The notes: generated by a model not told the origin, from the sequence alone. Counted from the first letter of the stretch, positions 19,524 to 33,395 are shown. The stretch is 64,000 nucleotides of DNA from Sinotaia quadrata (GCA_028829895.1 CM054183.1:73705571-73769570); one strand, 5' to 3'. Numbers and translations: made by a program.

Positions 19524-21286
19524 TTTTACAATAACATTTCTTCAACATTTAGCAAGGAAAGAGTATTTACATTATACTTTTGAAAGAGTACTCTGAAAAT
19601 ATTTCAACAATTGACAATTGTCGAACCAAAAGCCACCACCATCTCACAGAAAATCTGTCAGTAGTAAGAACAATTACATATGAAGCGTAAAGCGGCTAAT
19701 CTCCAGCCAACAAATTAAATTAGGACACATTTCACATCAGTTCCTTAATTTGGTAATCTACTTTGCCATGTTTACATGGATAAGTCATAAGACTGCTTGC
19801 CCACGGACAAATGATTTAAAAGCAAGTCCTATACATTATGTAATCCTGAGGAAAGAGACCCATTGCTTACAGCCACAAGAATACAACTATGCCATTTTTT
19901 GTAGGAAGCCTTAGCATTAGTTGGGCAGTTTAACGTTTCACCCTAGCCCTTATGATCAACAATATATTCGAAACAGACCACAAGAATCCTGCTTACCTCA
20001 GTCATTCAAAGATTACGATTCATTGCCAATCTCAGTGATCATTGATCAATGCAGGCAATCTCATTCAGGATCAATTGCACTCTAAATGCCATAAAATCTG
20101 GTGATGATACTACCTGAGCAAACATGTTCCAGCTAACAATTTGTCCTAAAACAAGTTATAAGTGAATTTGGTAAGTCCAAACTTATCCTAACTATATTAC
20201 GACATATTCAAACTGCTAAAATTATTTTTATGAGATATTCACACTCCTCAAATTTGTCTTACACTTGTACTAGTGGGGCTGGCTATTGATAATTTATATC
20301 GAGTTTAAGAGATAGATAATCTTAAGGTAGGCAAATGTAAGTATATTGGAACATGAGAGAAAAGTTGAGGAGTGAAAACACTTTAAATGAACCAGGAATG
20401 TAGCTACTAATACCTCTTTTCCTTCTTGTAGTGAAAAAATATAAGCATTGCTGAAAAAGTATTTATGCGGTATGCACTCTTTTTTAGGTCTGGTAAATTC
20501 ATACATTCCCTGGAAAGTGATCAAATCCTCCATCCCCCATCCTCCACCCTCATCACTTCCATTCAGACATTTTGTCACTAGTGGTCCGCAGATATAAGCA
20601 CCCTATAGTTCCTAGTCCCTCAGCACCAATATTGAAGTCATAAAGATCTAAGCTATAATGCTGAGCTATTTTATGTGGCATATATTAATGTTGAAATTCT
20701 TATGATGGAGTATAATAAACGTACACAGAAGTTTTGAGTCCTGTTTGATCCCGTTCTGGCGTAAGGCTAGGTGCTACTAGATTAGGTACAACCCTTACCC
20801 ATCCAAGATCAAGCTACCATTGGTCCATTCTCAGTCAGCGGCATTCCGCAAGACTACAGTTCTTCCTGGAGAAGAAACATACATCAGTAAAATGTTTTTG
20901 GAGAGTGTAGGTTTCAGTGGACCGAATCTCATCAAGCTGTGCTCAATTAAGAGTGTGAACTCCCACTTGAATATAATATTTGTTATACCATCATTTACAA
21001 TTTTACATAGAATGAGTATGTTTGTCAACTGTAAATGCTGCTTATAATCTTTTATTCAAATATCTCTTAAATTGCTACTGATCTCAGTCTACACTCTTTT
21101 CAAATTAGTAGTCCAGTCCATTCTATCAAATGTCTGCACCTGTCTAGCGTTAATGAGTGTGACGGGAGTGGGGTGGGGTTGAAGGGCCATATGTTGATCG
21201 ATCTGTCTAATTTGTGACCATTCACCAGGCCTAAGTTGTAGAGTGCTAGAATGTGGAACATTACATACATCTAACATCTATAGTCG
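19524..21286. other. No gene seen
   Basis: Moderately AT-rich single-copy-looking sequence. Open frames at 20294-20578 (minus) and 20820-21047 have no recognisable domains. I see no splice or promoter pattern that would support an exon. Confidence 0.5.
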
Positions 21287-22640
21287 CATCCATCTATCAA
21301 AAAGTCAAATGTTAAATTAAAAATATTTTCTCATGGCACTAGGACAATATAGGAGATATCATTCCTAAGGGTAGCATTTAAAATGTCCAAACTGAAAAGC
21401 TGTTTAAAGAGACCAATAAGCATTTATCTGCTCGTACATGAACGAGTATGCATTAGGTATACAGTAAAACAAATAGCCAATAATAAGGGTTTATTAAAAT
21501 CTTGACTAAAAATAAATTATTTAATTTGAATTACTATATTAAAAAATATGTTATGCTTTTAAGAATGTTCTAGTAAGAAATTTGTTTTTCCAATATTTCC
21601 TATCTATTTCAAACCCGGAGCCTGTTGTTTCACAAGTCGGCGCATATACTGATATGTCTACTTGTCACAAATAATAAAATGGCAGAATTAAGATAATTCT
21701 GAGTATTTCTTTACAAATTAATTCAGAGTAAGCCATATCGTAAATATATGTGATACATATTCTTCAGCCTCGCCCCGCTAATCTTCAGAAAAAAAGAAAG
21801 AAAGAAAACAAAAAACTGTGAATGCACAAAGTATAAAATATTAAGTTATATATTATATATTATATTATATTAGACAAACCTGCGTGCTATACGTCATAAT
21901 AAACTAGCACTTAGTTGTGCCAGGAATATTGTGTGACAGCTTGCTTGCTTCTCTTTGCGCCTGTATTTGTGCTAGGACTATATTTATGACGTTCGGGGAT
22001 TCAGTCAAGTTGACAAATCAATTCTGGAAGAGTGCTACAGAATGCTGAACATACCTTTCTCCAGGCAATAACTGGGATCAGATTGTGTCGGATAAATCCA
22101 CTTTGCTTTTAGCTTCCGTTGCTTTTTAGAAATTGTTAATTTGAATGATGAACTTTCTCTTCTGTTCTGCATTTTACACTGACTTGTAAACTCGCATAAC
22201 CGTTAGCAGTCTTGTGTGATGCGGATATTAATTTATATTCATGATCTCAGTAAAAAAGCAAATGCCTTTTTTTTAAAAAACAATACTAATGCTGCAAAAT
22301 CGATGCACAATATCAAAACATGAAATGTCCTCAGAGTTGTGAATACGTGCTACATTGTCAAAAAGTGATATATATATATTAATAACTGATATTTGTATGT
22401 TCTTTCTGTGCATTAGTCTTTACACCGAGGAAAACGAGAGCCTAATATTTTCACATTTTCATTACCAACTCAGAAAATAACAATATTTGTCAAAAATATA
22501 TTACTGATCTATTTTGCTTGAAGAAATTTTATCGTAAAGGTTTTAGCGTCACCTCGATATCATCTTTATCAAAGATTGTTGAATCTCTTACAATTATTAA
22601 CTTTCTTTGCTAGCAGAAAGTGAGAATCTGCTCTGACAGG
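21287..22640 (+). repeat. 1.35-kb direct repeat, copy 1
   Basis: Aligns along its whole length with 33656-34995 in the same orientation, with only scattered substitutions and length differences at simple repeats (a TATAT block near 21847-21870 and a TA run near 22370). Shared landmarks include ACCAATAAGCATTTATCT, CGGAGCCTGTTGTTTCACAA and TTGTGTCGGATAAATCCACT. No long open frame or terminal inverted repeat is visible. It is a transposon copy or a segmental duplication; the class is unknown. Confidence 0.9.
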
Positions 22641-22681
22641 AATTTACAATGATCATTAACTTCCAAGAAAAATGTATAAAC

Positions 22682-22725
<44 letters not shown>

Positions 22726-23875
22726 CAACCTCCAGAAAAAATGTGTAAATAAGTAATGATCATTATCTACTATGAAAGGAATGTAAATTTGTTATGATTA
22801 CTAACCTCTATGCAATGTATATAATTTTCCTATCATAATTATGGAATCAATTTTTAAAGACAATGGGATAATCCATTTATTATTTTAATAATCACTACAC
22901 ATTAGAGTTGACACGAAATTAGCTATGATTGTAAGTAACATAAAACTGTTGCCCATCTACGTTCTCGTGAACGTGAGTTACTGCACACTGAGTAGAGACC
23001 AAAATGCAGTCAACATTGATCTCGTGAAATAAGCTACGGCACATCTGAATAGAGGCAGGCAACTAAGACTAAATGTAATCTATTGCCCATTAGAGTACAA
23101 CACTATAGCTGAGACAAAAAAAATCGTCTATCTTTGAATTTTATTGCTTACAAAGTAAACTTTTCTGTTACCTCACCATAGAGGCAAGAGTTATGACATT
23201 ATCTATTTTTGTTATGCATATAAATGAATAAATAAGAAATAAAATTATCTCAATGCATGTTTCTGCTCTAGAAACAAGTACAATCGACAACTCAACTCCT
23301 AGCTATGAGAAGACTGAAAGTAAGGCAGCGATCAATCCTACCTTAAAAAGAAATAATGATGATGACGACGATGACTACAACTACTACTACTCTACGATGA
23401 TGATATTTAGATAGTCCAGTAAATAGTAGATGACAAAAAATGATCCAGAAAAATAAACTATCCGGTGACAGCTTCAAATCCCGTCTCTGAACTGTCGAGT
23501 GAGAGAAAAGCGGCTCCCTCGCAAATTAAACACAAAGTCATCCAATTTATGATGGAGAAAGAAACATTTGATTAAACACAAATTCATCCAATTTATGATG
23601 GAGAAAGAAACATTTGATTCTATATCGGATCAGACTTCGCCAAGATTAACAAGGTCCGCGCTAGATACTATTGTTTCATGATGTTCTAGCGGAAAAGGTC
23701 TACTGGAACGTTCGAGTTACACAAGAGAGGGATACTTACAAATAATGGCTACTTACTATAAAAGCACAAACAGTAAGAGGATATAGAAAAGGATGCATGA
23801 AGTCTAGTTCAAACACCATCCAGGTGATATTATCAGTGAACAATGGCTCCTCTACCAGAAGAGATCTATCCCGCA
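22641..23875. other. No gene; (TTA)n and a 46-bp duplication
   Basis: A (TTA)n microsatellite lies at about 22685-22722. At 23526-23617 a 46-bp segment (TCCAATTTATGATGGAGAAA core) is present twice in tandem. A GATGATGACGACG simple stretch lies near 23355-23405. No coding signal. Confidence 0.7.
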
Positions 23876-24602
23876 AAATAGGCTTCTTTCAGCCCTAGAA
23901 CTACAAATAACAACAAACTAATAACACAAAAATAGGCTTCTTACAGCCCTAACTAATAACACAAAAATAGGCTTCTTTCAGCCCTAGAACTACAAATAAC
24001 AACAAACTAATAACACAAAAATAGGCTTCTTACAGCCCTAACTAATAACACAAAAATAGGCTTCTTTCAGCCCTAGAACTACAAATAACAACAAACTAAT
24101 AACACAAAAATAGGCTTCTTACAGCCCTAACTAATAACACAAAAATAGGCTTCTTTCAGCCCTAGAACTACAAATAACAACAAACTAATAACACAAAAAT
24201 AGGCTTCTTTCAGCCCTAGAACTACAAATAACAACAACAAACTAATAACACAAAAATAGGCTTCTTTCAGCCCTAGAACTACAAATAACAACAACAAACT
24301 AATAACACAAAAATAGGCTTCTTACAGCCCTAACTAATAACACAAAAATAGGCTTCTTTCAGCCCTAGAACTACAAATAACAACGACAAACTAATAACAC
24401 AAAAATAGGCTTCTTACAGCCCTAACTAATAACACAAAAATAGGCTTCTTTCAGCCCTAGAACTACAAATGACAACAACAAACTAATAACACAAAAATAG
24501 GCTTCTTTCAGCCCTAGAACTACAAATGACAGCAACAAACTAATAACACAAAAATAGGCTTCTTAAAGCCCTAGAAGTACAAATGACAACAACAAACTAA
24601 TT
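23876..24602. repeat. Higher-order minisatellite of long and short units
   Basis: Two related monomers alternate: a long one of 54-57 bp (GGCTTCTTTCAGCCCTAGAA...) and a short one of 35 bp (GGCTTCTTACAGCCCTAACT...). The short form lacks about 19 bp between two AACTA-like direct repeats and nearly always carries TTACAG instead of TTTCAG. The order is about L-S-L-S-L-S-L-L-L-S-L-S-L-L-L, so L+S (89 bp) acts as a higher-order unit in part of the array. Confidence 0.93.
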
Positions 24603-25124
24603 TTTTTCTGTTCATATCCGTCAATTTCAATTTGAAGTCTTGAGAGAGTGACAAATAAATAACCAAGGCTAAAACCAGGTTTAGGTATTTGGCACTAATT
24701 GTAGCAAATGCCAAAGTACTGTTAATAAAATATCCATACTTATATTAATATTTGAAGTATTCATGTTAATGTTGCATAACTTGTTTTATCAGTGCAACTT
24801 TAATCAGTTACAGAATCTTTAGAACAACATCGTGGTAAAATATTTGTCCTGAAGTTGCTCTCTTTTAAAATGCTTTTCTTGGCAAGAGTTGCTAAAGTAT
24901 ACTTGTTTCGTCAAATTCTGAAACATTTGCAACCCTATGGGTTAAAATGAACTCGCCCTATTCTTTGCAACCTATGATGTTTCTTTTCATTTGTTAGGCC
25001 CTTTCAACTTATGTCCTATTTTGGACCCTTGAGAAATGGGGTAAACCCACTTGAACAATGATGGTGGACAATGATGTCAGCTTCAGGCGGAGTGGTGCCC
25101 CTTGAGTCGCAATTATACCTGATT
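24603..25124. other. No gene seen
   Basis: AT-rich sequence between two arrays, with no recognisable feature. Confidence 0.55.
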
Positions 25125-25475
25125 TCAGTTTCCTACCAGCCAGTACGCATGTCAATTTCCTACCAGCCAGTATGCATGTCAGTTTCCTACCAGCCAATAT
25201 GCATGTCAGTTTCCTACCAGCCAATATGCATGTCAATTTCCTACCAGCCAATATGCATGTCAATTTCCTACCAGCCAATATGCATGTCAATTTCCACCAG
25301 CCAATATGCATGTCAATTTCCTACCAGCCAATATGCATGACAATTCCCTACCAGCCAATATGCATGTCAATTTCCTACCAGCCAATATGCATGTCAATTT
25401 CCTACCAGCCAATATGCATGTCAATTTCCTACCAGCCAATATACATGTCAATTTCCTACCAGCATGTCAGTTTCT
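25125..25475. repeat. 27-bp minisatellite, about 13 copies
   Basis: The unit TTTCCTACCAGCCAATATGC plus ATGTCAA repeats with low divergence; one copy lacks three bases near 25290. Open frames on both strands arise from the unit length. Confidence 0.95.
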
Positions 25476-26074
25476 GAACAGCTGAGGATCTAGTGCTTTA
25501 TGTGGTAGGATTTGGAGACAGTATCTAGAATGAAGATTTAAATATGCAAAATTCTTTCTTGTGCAGTTTATCATCGAATTGCTTTGGGTAAGTCTGTCGG
25601 TGTAAATCTGCTTAGTAATAGTATATTAATAAATCTATCAATGTAACTCTCTTGTCAATAAATAAGTCTGTCAATGCAAAAATTCTAAGTTTAATAATGT
25701 TAAAAATAAGTGTTTGAGTAAATCAGTGAAAAAGTACTAAACGTATAAATAAATCTGTTAATTTAAAATCACTAATATATGAATTAATCAGTAATATGAA
25801 TAAGCTGATATTCTTGTAAGTTTTAGTCAATGATAGGAAATTGTCGCAAGCGTAGCTAATTTCTAGTTAAGGAAAGGATTACTGACCAAGAATAAAATGA
25901 TCATTTGCCATCCTCATGCATGAAATTGTTTAGTAAATTAAAAATAAGACAGGAATTTGAAAGAATTATTTGAAATTATTTTTACTCTTGTTTTGATATT
26001 GTTGCAATTTGTGAAAGTGATAATTGCCGTACCACTTGGTGGATTAACGATAGTTCTTATTTTTTATCTATTTA
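25476..26074. other. No gene seen
   Basis: AT-rich; weak degenerate repetition of AAATAAGTCTGTCAATG-like motifs at about 25590-25790 suggests an old decayed minisatellite. Confidence 0.5.
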
Positions 26075-26440
26075 GTCCGCCTGTCAATGGGGTCTTCGTC
26101 CTTTGCAGTCGGAGAGACTAAGTCAAGCCCTAGAAATCAATAATTCTCTAATTATTCTCCGTTTCTAAGTGTTACTCGTTCAGAGCAAAATATCCTCCTG
26201 CAATTAATAATAATACTTGGTTCTTGGAAATTCACTCTCGCCCTCACACGTTCTCCATTTCCAGCTTAAGATGACTTTTCCCAAAGTATGTGTGACTGGC
26301 TTTAATTTTGAAATTTATAAGCTGCCCCCCCCCCCCCCTTAGCCTTCATACTTCCTTTTAATTAATTAGTCAAAAGTGGAAAAGTTAAAATTGATAAATT
26401 TTATTAAATGTAACATATAAAGAAAACAATCAATAAATTT
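26075..26440 (+). repeat. Diverged interspersed repeat, copy 2
   Basis: Pairs with 4330-4640 through GGGGTCTTCGTC, GACTAAGTCAAGCCC and a distal AAATTTTATTAAA block. A poly-C run at about 26325-26338 is private to this copy. The family is not recognised. Confidence 0.4.
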
Positions 26441-26457
26441 ATGTAGATGATTTACCT

Positions 26458-26670
26458 AAAGATATCACAAGGCATTAATACAAGTTAGGTTTCTAATTAG
26501 TAAATATCATTCAATACTTCTATTACTTAAAGATATCACAAGGCATAAATACAAGTTAGGTTTCTAATTAGTAAATATCTTTCAATACTTCTATTACTTA
26601 AAGATATCACAAGGCATAAATACAAGTTAGGTTTCTAATTAGCAAATATCATTCAATACTTCTACCAAAT
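26458..26670. repeat. 71-bp minisatellite, 3 copies
   Basis: Units starting AAAGATATCACAAGGCAT occur at 26458, 26529 and 26600, almost identical. Confidence 0.95.
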
Positions 26671-29370
26671 AAAGTCATTCACACCAACGGTTCATAGGTC
26701 TCTCTGATTGTTGTTCTTAATTGGAATAGTCTCAGATAGAAGTTCATTACTATGAAAATAACTTGACAATAGGTTATGATTAGAAGTTATATAAGAAAAC
26801 AAAGGGTTATTATCAAAGAAAGACAGTACAAGCCAATAATACAAAGAGCAGGACACGAATTCACCGGACTATTCCTGTGTACGTCAGTGCAGTTCCCATC
26901 ACTGATGCAGCCAGGAAAGCATAGAGATTATGAGTGTGGTGCACAGATCTGGCTGCCAGTCAGAATACAGGTGACGCACAGACTCAGTTCGAATACATTC
27001 ACACACTGGATGAATGGTTCTTTTTTACAATAAGGTGTAAGTCCAAAAGGGCTCTCACTGTTCAATAGAGTGTCACACCAGAGTCACTGAATTTTCCACC
27101 CATGGAACCCAGAAAGAAATGCACGCAAGATGACGGTGTCTTCTGCTTCATTCTTGTTTATCGTCGGGACTCAAGAATTCCTTGGAATTGCGGACATCAA
27201 GCATCAGACTGCAAACTCAAGACTTCCACTATCTGACTCCAGACTTCAGATTCCACTCTCCAACTGTGAGACTTGAAATCTAGCCTTGATACTGAGACTG
27301 ACTCTGAAGATAAGGCTCTGAGACTGAGAGACTGTGCAACTCTGAGGCTGGTTTGAAGATTAATTAAGAAGCTTACATATGAGAAATATATTTACATTTC
27401 AACATGTTTCTCTTTAAGAAGACAAAATACAAAAATGAAGTTTATAAAATTACAATTAGATTTAAAGTATTTAAGTATTCTTTTACAGTAAGAGTTTAGT
27501 TTGCACAAGTATATTTCTAACTTTTCTAGACATACCTTTCTGCTCTTGACCAAAACAAACCAGCAAAGTTCAGGACTTATTTCTCTGCAAGTGACGTACT
27601 AAAGCCCAGACTAACTATATATACTTATCGGGTTTCATTCTCTCGATGACAATAGAACAATAAGTTATTTGCCATGACGATTTGGCGTCATGCCTGTAGG
27701 CAAGTTAAGTTATTTTTGGGACACTTGTAGCAACTCTTTTTTTGGTCTTTAGTTTTCTAACATGCATCTCACATTGGTAACTCTAAGTTATGTTTTTTAC
27801 GTTTTTAGGTTCTTTTGAACGACTCGCCGATTTAGTGAGCAAGGGGTCCCCCCTCCCAGGTGGCACGAGTCAGAAGGCGTAGGATTAATTCATTAGCGCT
27901 GTGATTATATAATAGTGGACGACTGACACTACCCACGGTCTCTTACGCAGAAATTCCAGTTCATGCTCTCGTGTACAGGCATGGGATTATTCTCTAAGCT
28001 GCTTAACTTCACGGTTCACTTTGGTGAAATTCATTTATTTATTGAACAATAATAAATTAATTTTATTTATCGGATGAGTTTGTGTTTTTTGGGCATTACA
28101 CTATTGCTCTAAATATTCAGTCAAATTGTGAAAACTAATGGCTTATTTGACAGAAATGATCCAGTAAATATTGTTTGTAAATAATAATATTTAATCATGT
28201 ATCATACCTGTATATTAAATTCTGCTGACAACAAACATAAATAGTACGCATTGAGTATATAAAAGGGATATGTCTGAAACAATGTGTACTATTAAAAACT
28301 GCTTTCTTGTGCCACGATGGCAAACGTGCCATTTGAATGAAAGAAAAACCAGTGATACATGATTTTAAGATTTTCAAAACGTGATACTATGTGGGAATTT
28401 AATTTGATTTTATTTCTTCTGGTCATATTGGGAATATCACGACCATGTCTCATCACGGTCTTTATGGAAATGAACCTTTGACACGTGAAAATATGTAGTT
28501 ACTCTTGTAAACTTCACTTTCAATCATGCAAGCAGCGACAGACCCGACTAGAGATCACATACTACTTGACAGAATCGTTCCCAGTCACCCCTAACTTTAG
28601 CCAGGGTTTGACTGAGATACGAACACCCTCTTAAATATTCAGGGCATCGGAAACTTAGAATCAGCCTTAGAGAAGGACCGGAGGTGAACTTATTATTGTA
28701 ATTGGGAACACGTTTTTACACCAAAGTTAAAAGACAGCTTATTTGAAAAATGTTTAATTATATGAAAACAAGAAGTGTGTAGTTTATTTATAGGTTAGAT
28801 TATATAATATTGTTAATGTTTAAAACTTTAAATGAACGACATACTGTTACCTATGCTCATGATCTGTTGTGTACTCAAGGATATCAATGTTGGACTCTGT
28901 ATGTACTGCTATTTTATGTATATGAACGGCGTTTAAAAATAAAAATAAACAATCGGTATTCGAAAACAAACACGAGTGCTTGTTGTGGTGTTTACATCAG
29001 CATCTATACACCATTCCTGTTTTCACTACATTATCTCATAACAGATACTAGAGTAGGTGGCTATTAGCTGAATGAAACAGTCGATATGAAAACGAAGTTC
29101 AGATATCTATTTGAATTAGTTAAACAGGCAACGTGTGGCTGAATGCAAAAGGCTTTCGGGATGTATATGGTCATCTGTTGTGTAATCTAATGACAGAAGG
29201 TGTGACAATGAGGGTAAATAAAAGCCTAGTAGGCTATGGAGAATAAGCTGTGTCAAATTGGATGAATCATCTAACATTTGGAATACACAAATCAGAGGAA
29301 AGTGTAATAATGGATTTAAAAAATGGCTGTTAGAAAATATGATAAACAAAAAAAAAACAGGGTAGTTTAA
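26671..29370. other. No gene seen
   Basis: 2.7 kb without a supportable gene. The open frame at 26776-27033 shows no motif. 27160-27350 has a loose CT/GA-rich repetition of GACTC/GACTTGA-type words. AT-rich DNA continues beyond 28000, with short meaningless frames at 28195-28377 and 28810-29067. Confidence 0.45.
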
Positions 29371-29590
29371 GCTAGTAATATAAAACAGCATCGGCGTTAT
29401 AACAACCTTTTCTACTTTTGATGTAGAAAATGAAATAGGTGTATATCAATGGAACAAAACTGCATATTGTTTTGTGATATATATTTCAAATCATATCATA
29501 GTGTGTATATATATTTACTTTTTATCAGAAGAAACTTTTTGTTTAAATAAATCATTGAACTTTAGGTTGTTGTTCTTTTCACATTTAGCA
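29371..29590 (+). repeat. About 215-bp interspersed repeat, copy 1
   Basis: Aligns with 37131-37320: GCTAGTAATATA(A/G)AACAGC, then a TGTATATCAATGGA/AGA block, TATTTCAAATCATATC, and TTTGTTTAAATAAATCATTG. It ends where a minisatellite begins. Confidence 0.8.
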
Positions 29591-30215
29591 TTTCTGGACT
29601 ATGGCACGCCTAACAGCAGAATAAACATTACAGCATATCTGGGTATGACGCACTAACAGCAGAATAAACATTACAGCATTTTTTGACTACGGCATACTAA
29701 CAGAAAAATAAACACACAGTATTTCTGGACTAGGGCTCACAAACAGTAGAATAAACATTACAGCATTTATCGACTACGGTTCTCTAACAGAGGAATAAAC
29801 ATTACAGCATTTCTGGACTAAGGCACACTAACAGCAGAATAAACATACAGCACTTCTGGACTACGGCAGAATGAATAAGCATTACAACATTTCTGGACTA
29901 AGGCACACTAACAGCAGAATAAACATTACAACATATCTGGAGTATGACACTAATAGTAGAATAAACATTACAGTATTTCTGGACTAGGGTACACTTAGGG
30001 CACACTAACAGGAGAATAAACATACATCATTCTGGACTAAGGGTAGAATAAGCATTACAACATTTCTGGACTTTGGCACGCCTAACAGGAGAATAAACAC
30101 TATAGTTTTCTGGATTTTGGCACATCTAATAACAGAATGAACATTTCAACATTGGTCTATGTCACACCTAACAGCAGAATAAACATAACAGCAGTTCTGG
30201 AAAATGGCAAAGCCC
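29587..30215. repeat. About 44-bp degenerate minisatellite, about 14 copies
   Basis: A unit containing CATTTCTGGACTA, GGCAC, CTAACAGCAGAATAAACATT repeats with many indels and substitutions, so this array is older or less homogenised than others here. It directly abuts the interspersed repeat at 29371-29590. Confidence 0.9.
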
Positions 30216-30988
30216 TGCAGCAGAGAAAAGTTTCAAGCCGAAAAGCAGTCATCCAGCCAGCTGTGTCGACCAGCAAACAACTTGACACAAAGCTTCGTTC
30301 ATTGTGCTTCAGAGCATGCTATATTTTACGCTTCACTGACTTTGAGTGCCTTCAATTAGTTATTCAGAATTTTCTCACTTTCTTGACAACAGTATCTCAC
30401 GCACTAATGAATTGGCTTTCAATCTGTGACACTACCATCGGTAGTCAAAGGGTGTAACGGTGTGTGTATTGCGTGTGACGCTAGTGAAATGTCGACAACA
30501 CCTGTACTCAGTGAACAATGACTTCTTTCAACACGGTAATTATTCTATTTTTGGTCTTTTCTTGCTGCTTATTATTAGAAACATACAAATAATTAGTCAG
30601 CAACATCATCAGTTTACTCGAACAGTTTAAATTAGCCTTTCAATTGTGATTTTTTTAAAGTCATCAATTTAGTTAGTTATCATTACCGACAAGAACAGCA
30701 TCATTTTGTCATTGTCATCATCATCACCATCATTAGTGACTGGAAAATTCTCGAAATTCGATTCACAATAATAAACGCATCTCGAACATTTTTGTGCAAC
30801 GGTTTCATATTGCTGTGTTAACAATAATTAATAATTCGTTAGAGTGTAATATCCTCTTTTGAAGAATTATTATTTTAAGGTAATATTATGGATGATTCAT
30901 TGCGCGCCTTAAGGCAAGTGCATATGTTAATAAAATGAACTTATTTGTAATGCACGATGTCATAGCCCATGAGGGTTCCTCACTCACT
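30216..30988. other. No gene seen
   Basis: The frame 30137-30457 starts in the array and continues into unique sequence, but has no recognisable domain. The rest is AT-rich with a short ATCATCACC-type stretch near 30715-30735. Confidence 0.5.
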
Positions 30989-31172
30989 CACACACACAAA
31001 CACACATACATATTAATATATACAAACTCTCACACACAAATACAGGCACACAAACACATACATATTAATATATACAAACTCTCACACACAAATACAGGCA
31101 CACAAACACATACATATTAATATATACAAACTCTCACACACAAATACAGGCATACAAACACATACGCATAAA
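30989..31172. repeat. 52-bp CA-rich minisatellite, about 3.5 copies
   Basis: A 52-bp unit with CAAACTCTCACACACAAATA and a CATATTAATATATA segment repeats at about 31022, 31074 and 31126. Confidence 0.94.
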
Positions 31173-31769
31173 TAAATTAAAAACGAACAACTTTAAAAAG
31201 AATTTTGTTGTAGTTTGTATAACGTATAATTAAAATCATGCTTCAATGATTTTGTAAGACTTAAATTTATTTATGTATTCACTTATATTTATTTTTTCTT
31301 TCATTTTCATAAAAAGAGCCTTTATGTCATCCCATGCAGTAAACTTTTGACAAAGATCTTAATTAACGAGATACAACTGACACGTCCGCTAACTACAAGT
31401 TTGTTGGCGTTCCTATACTCTGTTGCATCCACATCTGCGTCGTGTTACGTGAGTTTTTATATTCTATATTTGCAGTTAATTATGGTAAAATATCAAGTAT
31501 CTTATTATTCAATATTTGACTTTCTATGTTTTTATATTTAAATTTCCCTCCTTCCTTCTTTCAAAACTTCCTTCCCTCCTTCCTTTTCTTTTAAATGATA
31601 AATGTAGCAGCGAGAGCAAAACTTAGTGTTTACCAGATGTTGAATGTGTCGCACAATGACTTATGTAGCCCACACCCACCCTCCTCTAAAAGCTACAAGC
31701 AAATCTGATTCTAGAACGGCTAACCCTTACCCCTAGGCTAGAAAAATGCCTGAGTTCTACTCACTAAAT
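31173..31769. other. No gene seen
   Basis: AT-rich DNA with a pyrimidine-rich CCTTCCTTC stretch at about 31540-31592. No coding support. Confidence 0.5.
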
Positions 31770-33395
31770 TATAACGCTAACGCCACCAAGTTAATGGTTA
31801 TTATTATCACTATTAATTAATTACCAATAACTAATCATAAGTGAGGAGAATATTAATTTATGCTATTAATAATTCTCCAGAAGACACACCACTCGTCTCT
31901 CTCACTTTGCGGATATGCGGGCGCTGGTGTAAACGTTTTCTCTCTTCCACAACATTAAAGACAAAACATTTACCGTCACACAATATTTCCATAAGATAAA
32001 TTCGTCTTTTAATCTATATTTAGCGAGCCTAATCCACCCACTTTCTTCTCCAACATATGGTATCAATATGCTTAAGAAGGACAATAAATTTAACAATAAA
32101 TATAATAAATATAACTAATACAATGAAAAAGATTACTTGTTATCAATATTTCCATGAAACCACATTCGAATAATTTTAATACCTATAGTCCTATACAGTC
32201 TTATATCCTAGCACACATTCAATAGATTAGTGTCAATACAAATCAAAGGATAGTTCCTATCTGAGAACAGAAATTGTGTTATTAGAGATAAGGATAATAG
32301 TTTGTATGTTACCTTACTAGGCAAAGCTGCAATTTCTTTCATGTGCTTTTCATAATAAAGTCACAAGTTTATTGTTCATGTTATTACTGTCAGTTCCACA
32401 TGTTTCCCTCACACGTTGTAGAACACTGATGAGCCGCTGTTCTCTCAAAGCTAACCTGGGCACTCCTTCATCAATTAACTCCCTCAAGGCTAACCTAGGC
32501 ACTCCTTCATCATATTAACTCCCTCAAGACTAACCTGGGCACTCCTTCATCATATTAGCTCCCTCAAGCAGAACAACAATTGTAGCAATTCCCAATAACT
32601 TTCTTGTACCAGAAATTCCACGATGTAGTCTGCATACTTTGCCACTATACATCAACAGAATGCAGTGTATTCCTTACACTTACACACTGGGGGTAGATAC
32701 TTCTCGCATCTATCACGGTCGTAGTTATTTTATAAATCAGTAAACCAGGAGATTCAGGTAAAACAAGAAATGCTGCTTATTCCCTGTAAAATATAATCAG
32801 GAAACAGTGCTAAGTTTCCAGTTTATTCATCTTTAACTCCATTCTCTCTTACATTCAAGTCTCAGCTTACAACTTAAGCAACAGTATTTATTAGCCGGAT
32901 ACATGCACACCGCATAATAGTTTATGAACAGGTTCACTAGAAAAAATGTCAAGTGTTTAGCATACTACATAGAAGCATCATAGCTCACAATTTGTAGAAT
33001 AATAATCTACTCACATTATAAATCTCTATGTAAAATGCAAGTATAACATATCAATAGCAAAAATGCATGAAATATTTCTAAGTCCATTCTCTCTCAATCA
33101 ATCAGTTAACTCACCATTAAGCTAATGGCCACCTTTCATGATTAGACTTCCTGCCACTCCAAATTCAAAGTGATTAGACAATAGGATTCTTTTTACAGCA
33201 GATAAACTTTTGATGTCAGCCATTGGCTGGTCTCGGTTTAGATTACGTCAGCAAGTCTAGCACATTCTTTACCTGAATCGTTTATTCCAACTTTGATATT
33301 AAAAATATCAGCAAAAGAAGTGCCCAAGAACGGGTCACTTTGACATTTAACAATTTATATAACAATTAAGTTTAGAAATATGGATAGGCAAATTT
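31770..33395 (-). repeat. 1.6-kb interspersed repeat family, copy 2 (near full length)
   Basis: Reverse complement of 41812-43432, with nearly equal length (about 1,625 versus 1,620 bp). It starts (minus strand) near 33395 with GGAGTAAATTTGCCTATCC and ends near 31770 with a GGTGGCGTTAGCGTTA block. A private 43-bp triplication (CTCCCTCAAG...GGGCACTCCTTCATC) lies at about 32446-32575. No long open frame, LTR or terminal inverted repeat is apparent, so the class is unknown. Confidence 0.85.

Noticed and set aside
25009..25477. Open frames of 89-101 codons on both strands
   Set aside because: Products of the 27-bp minisatellite.
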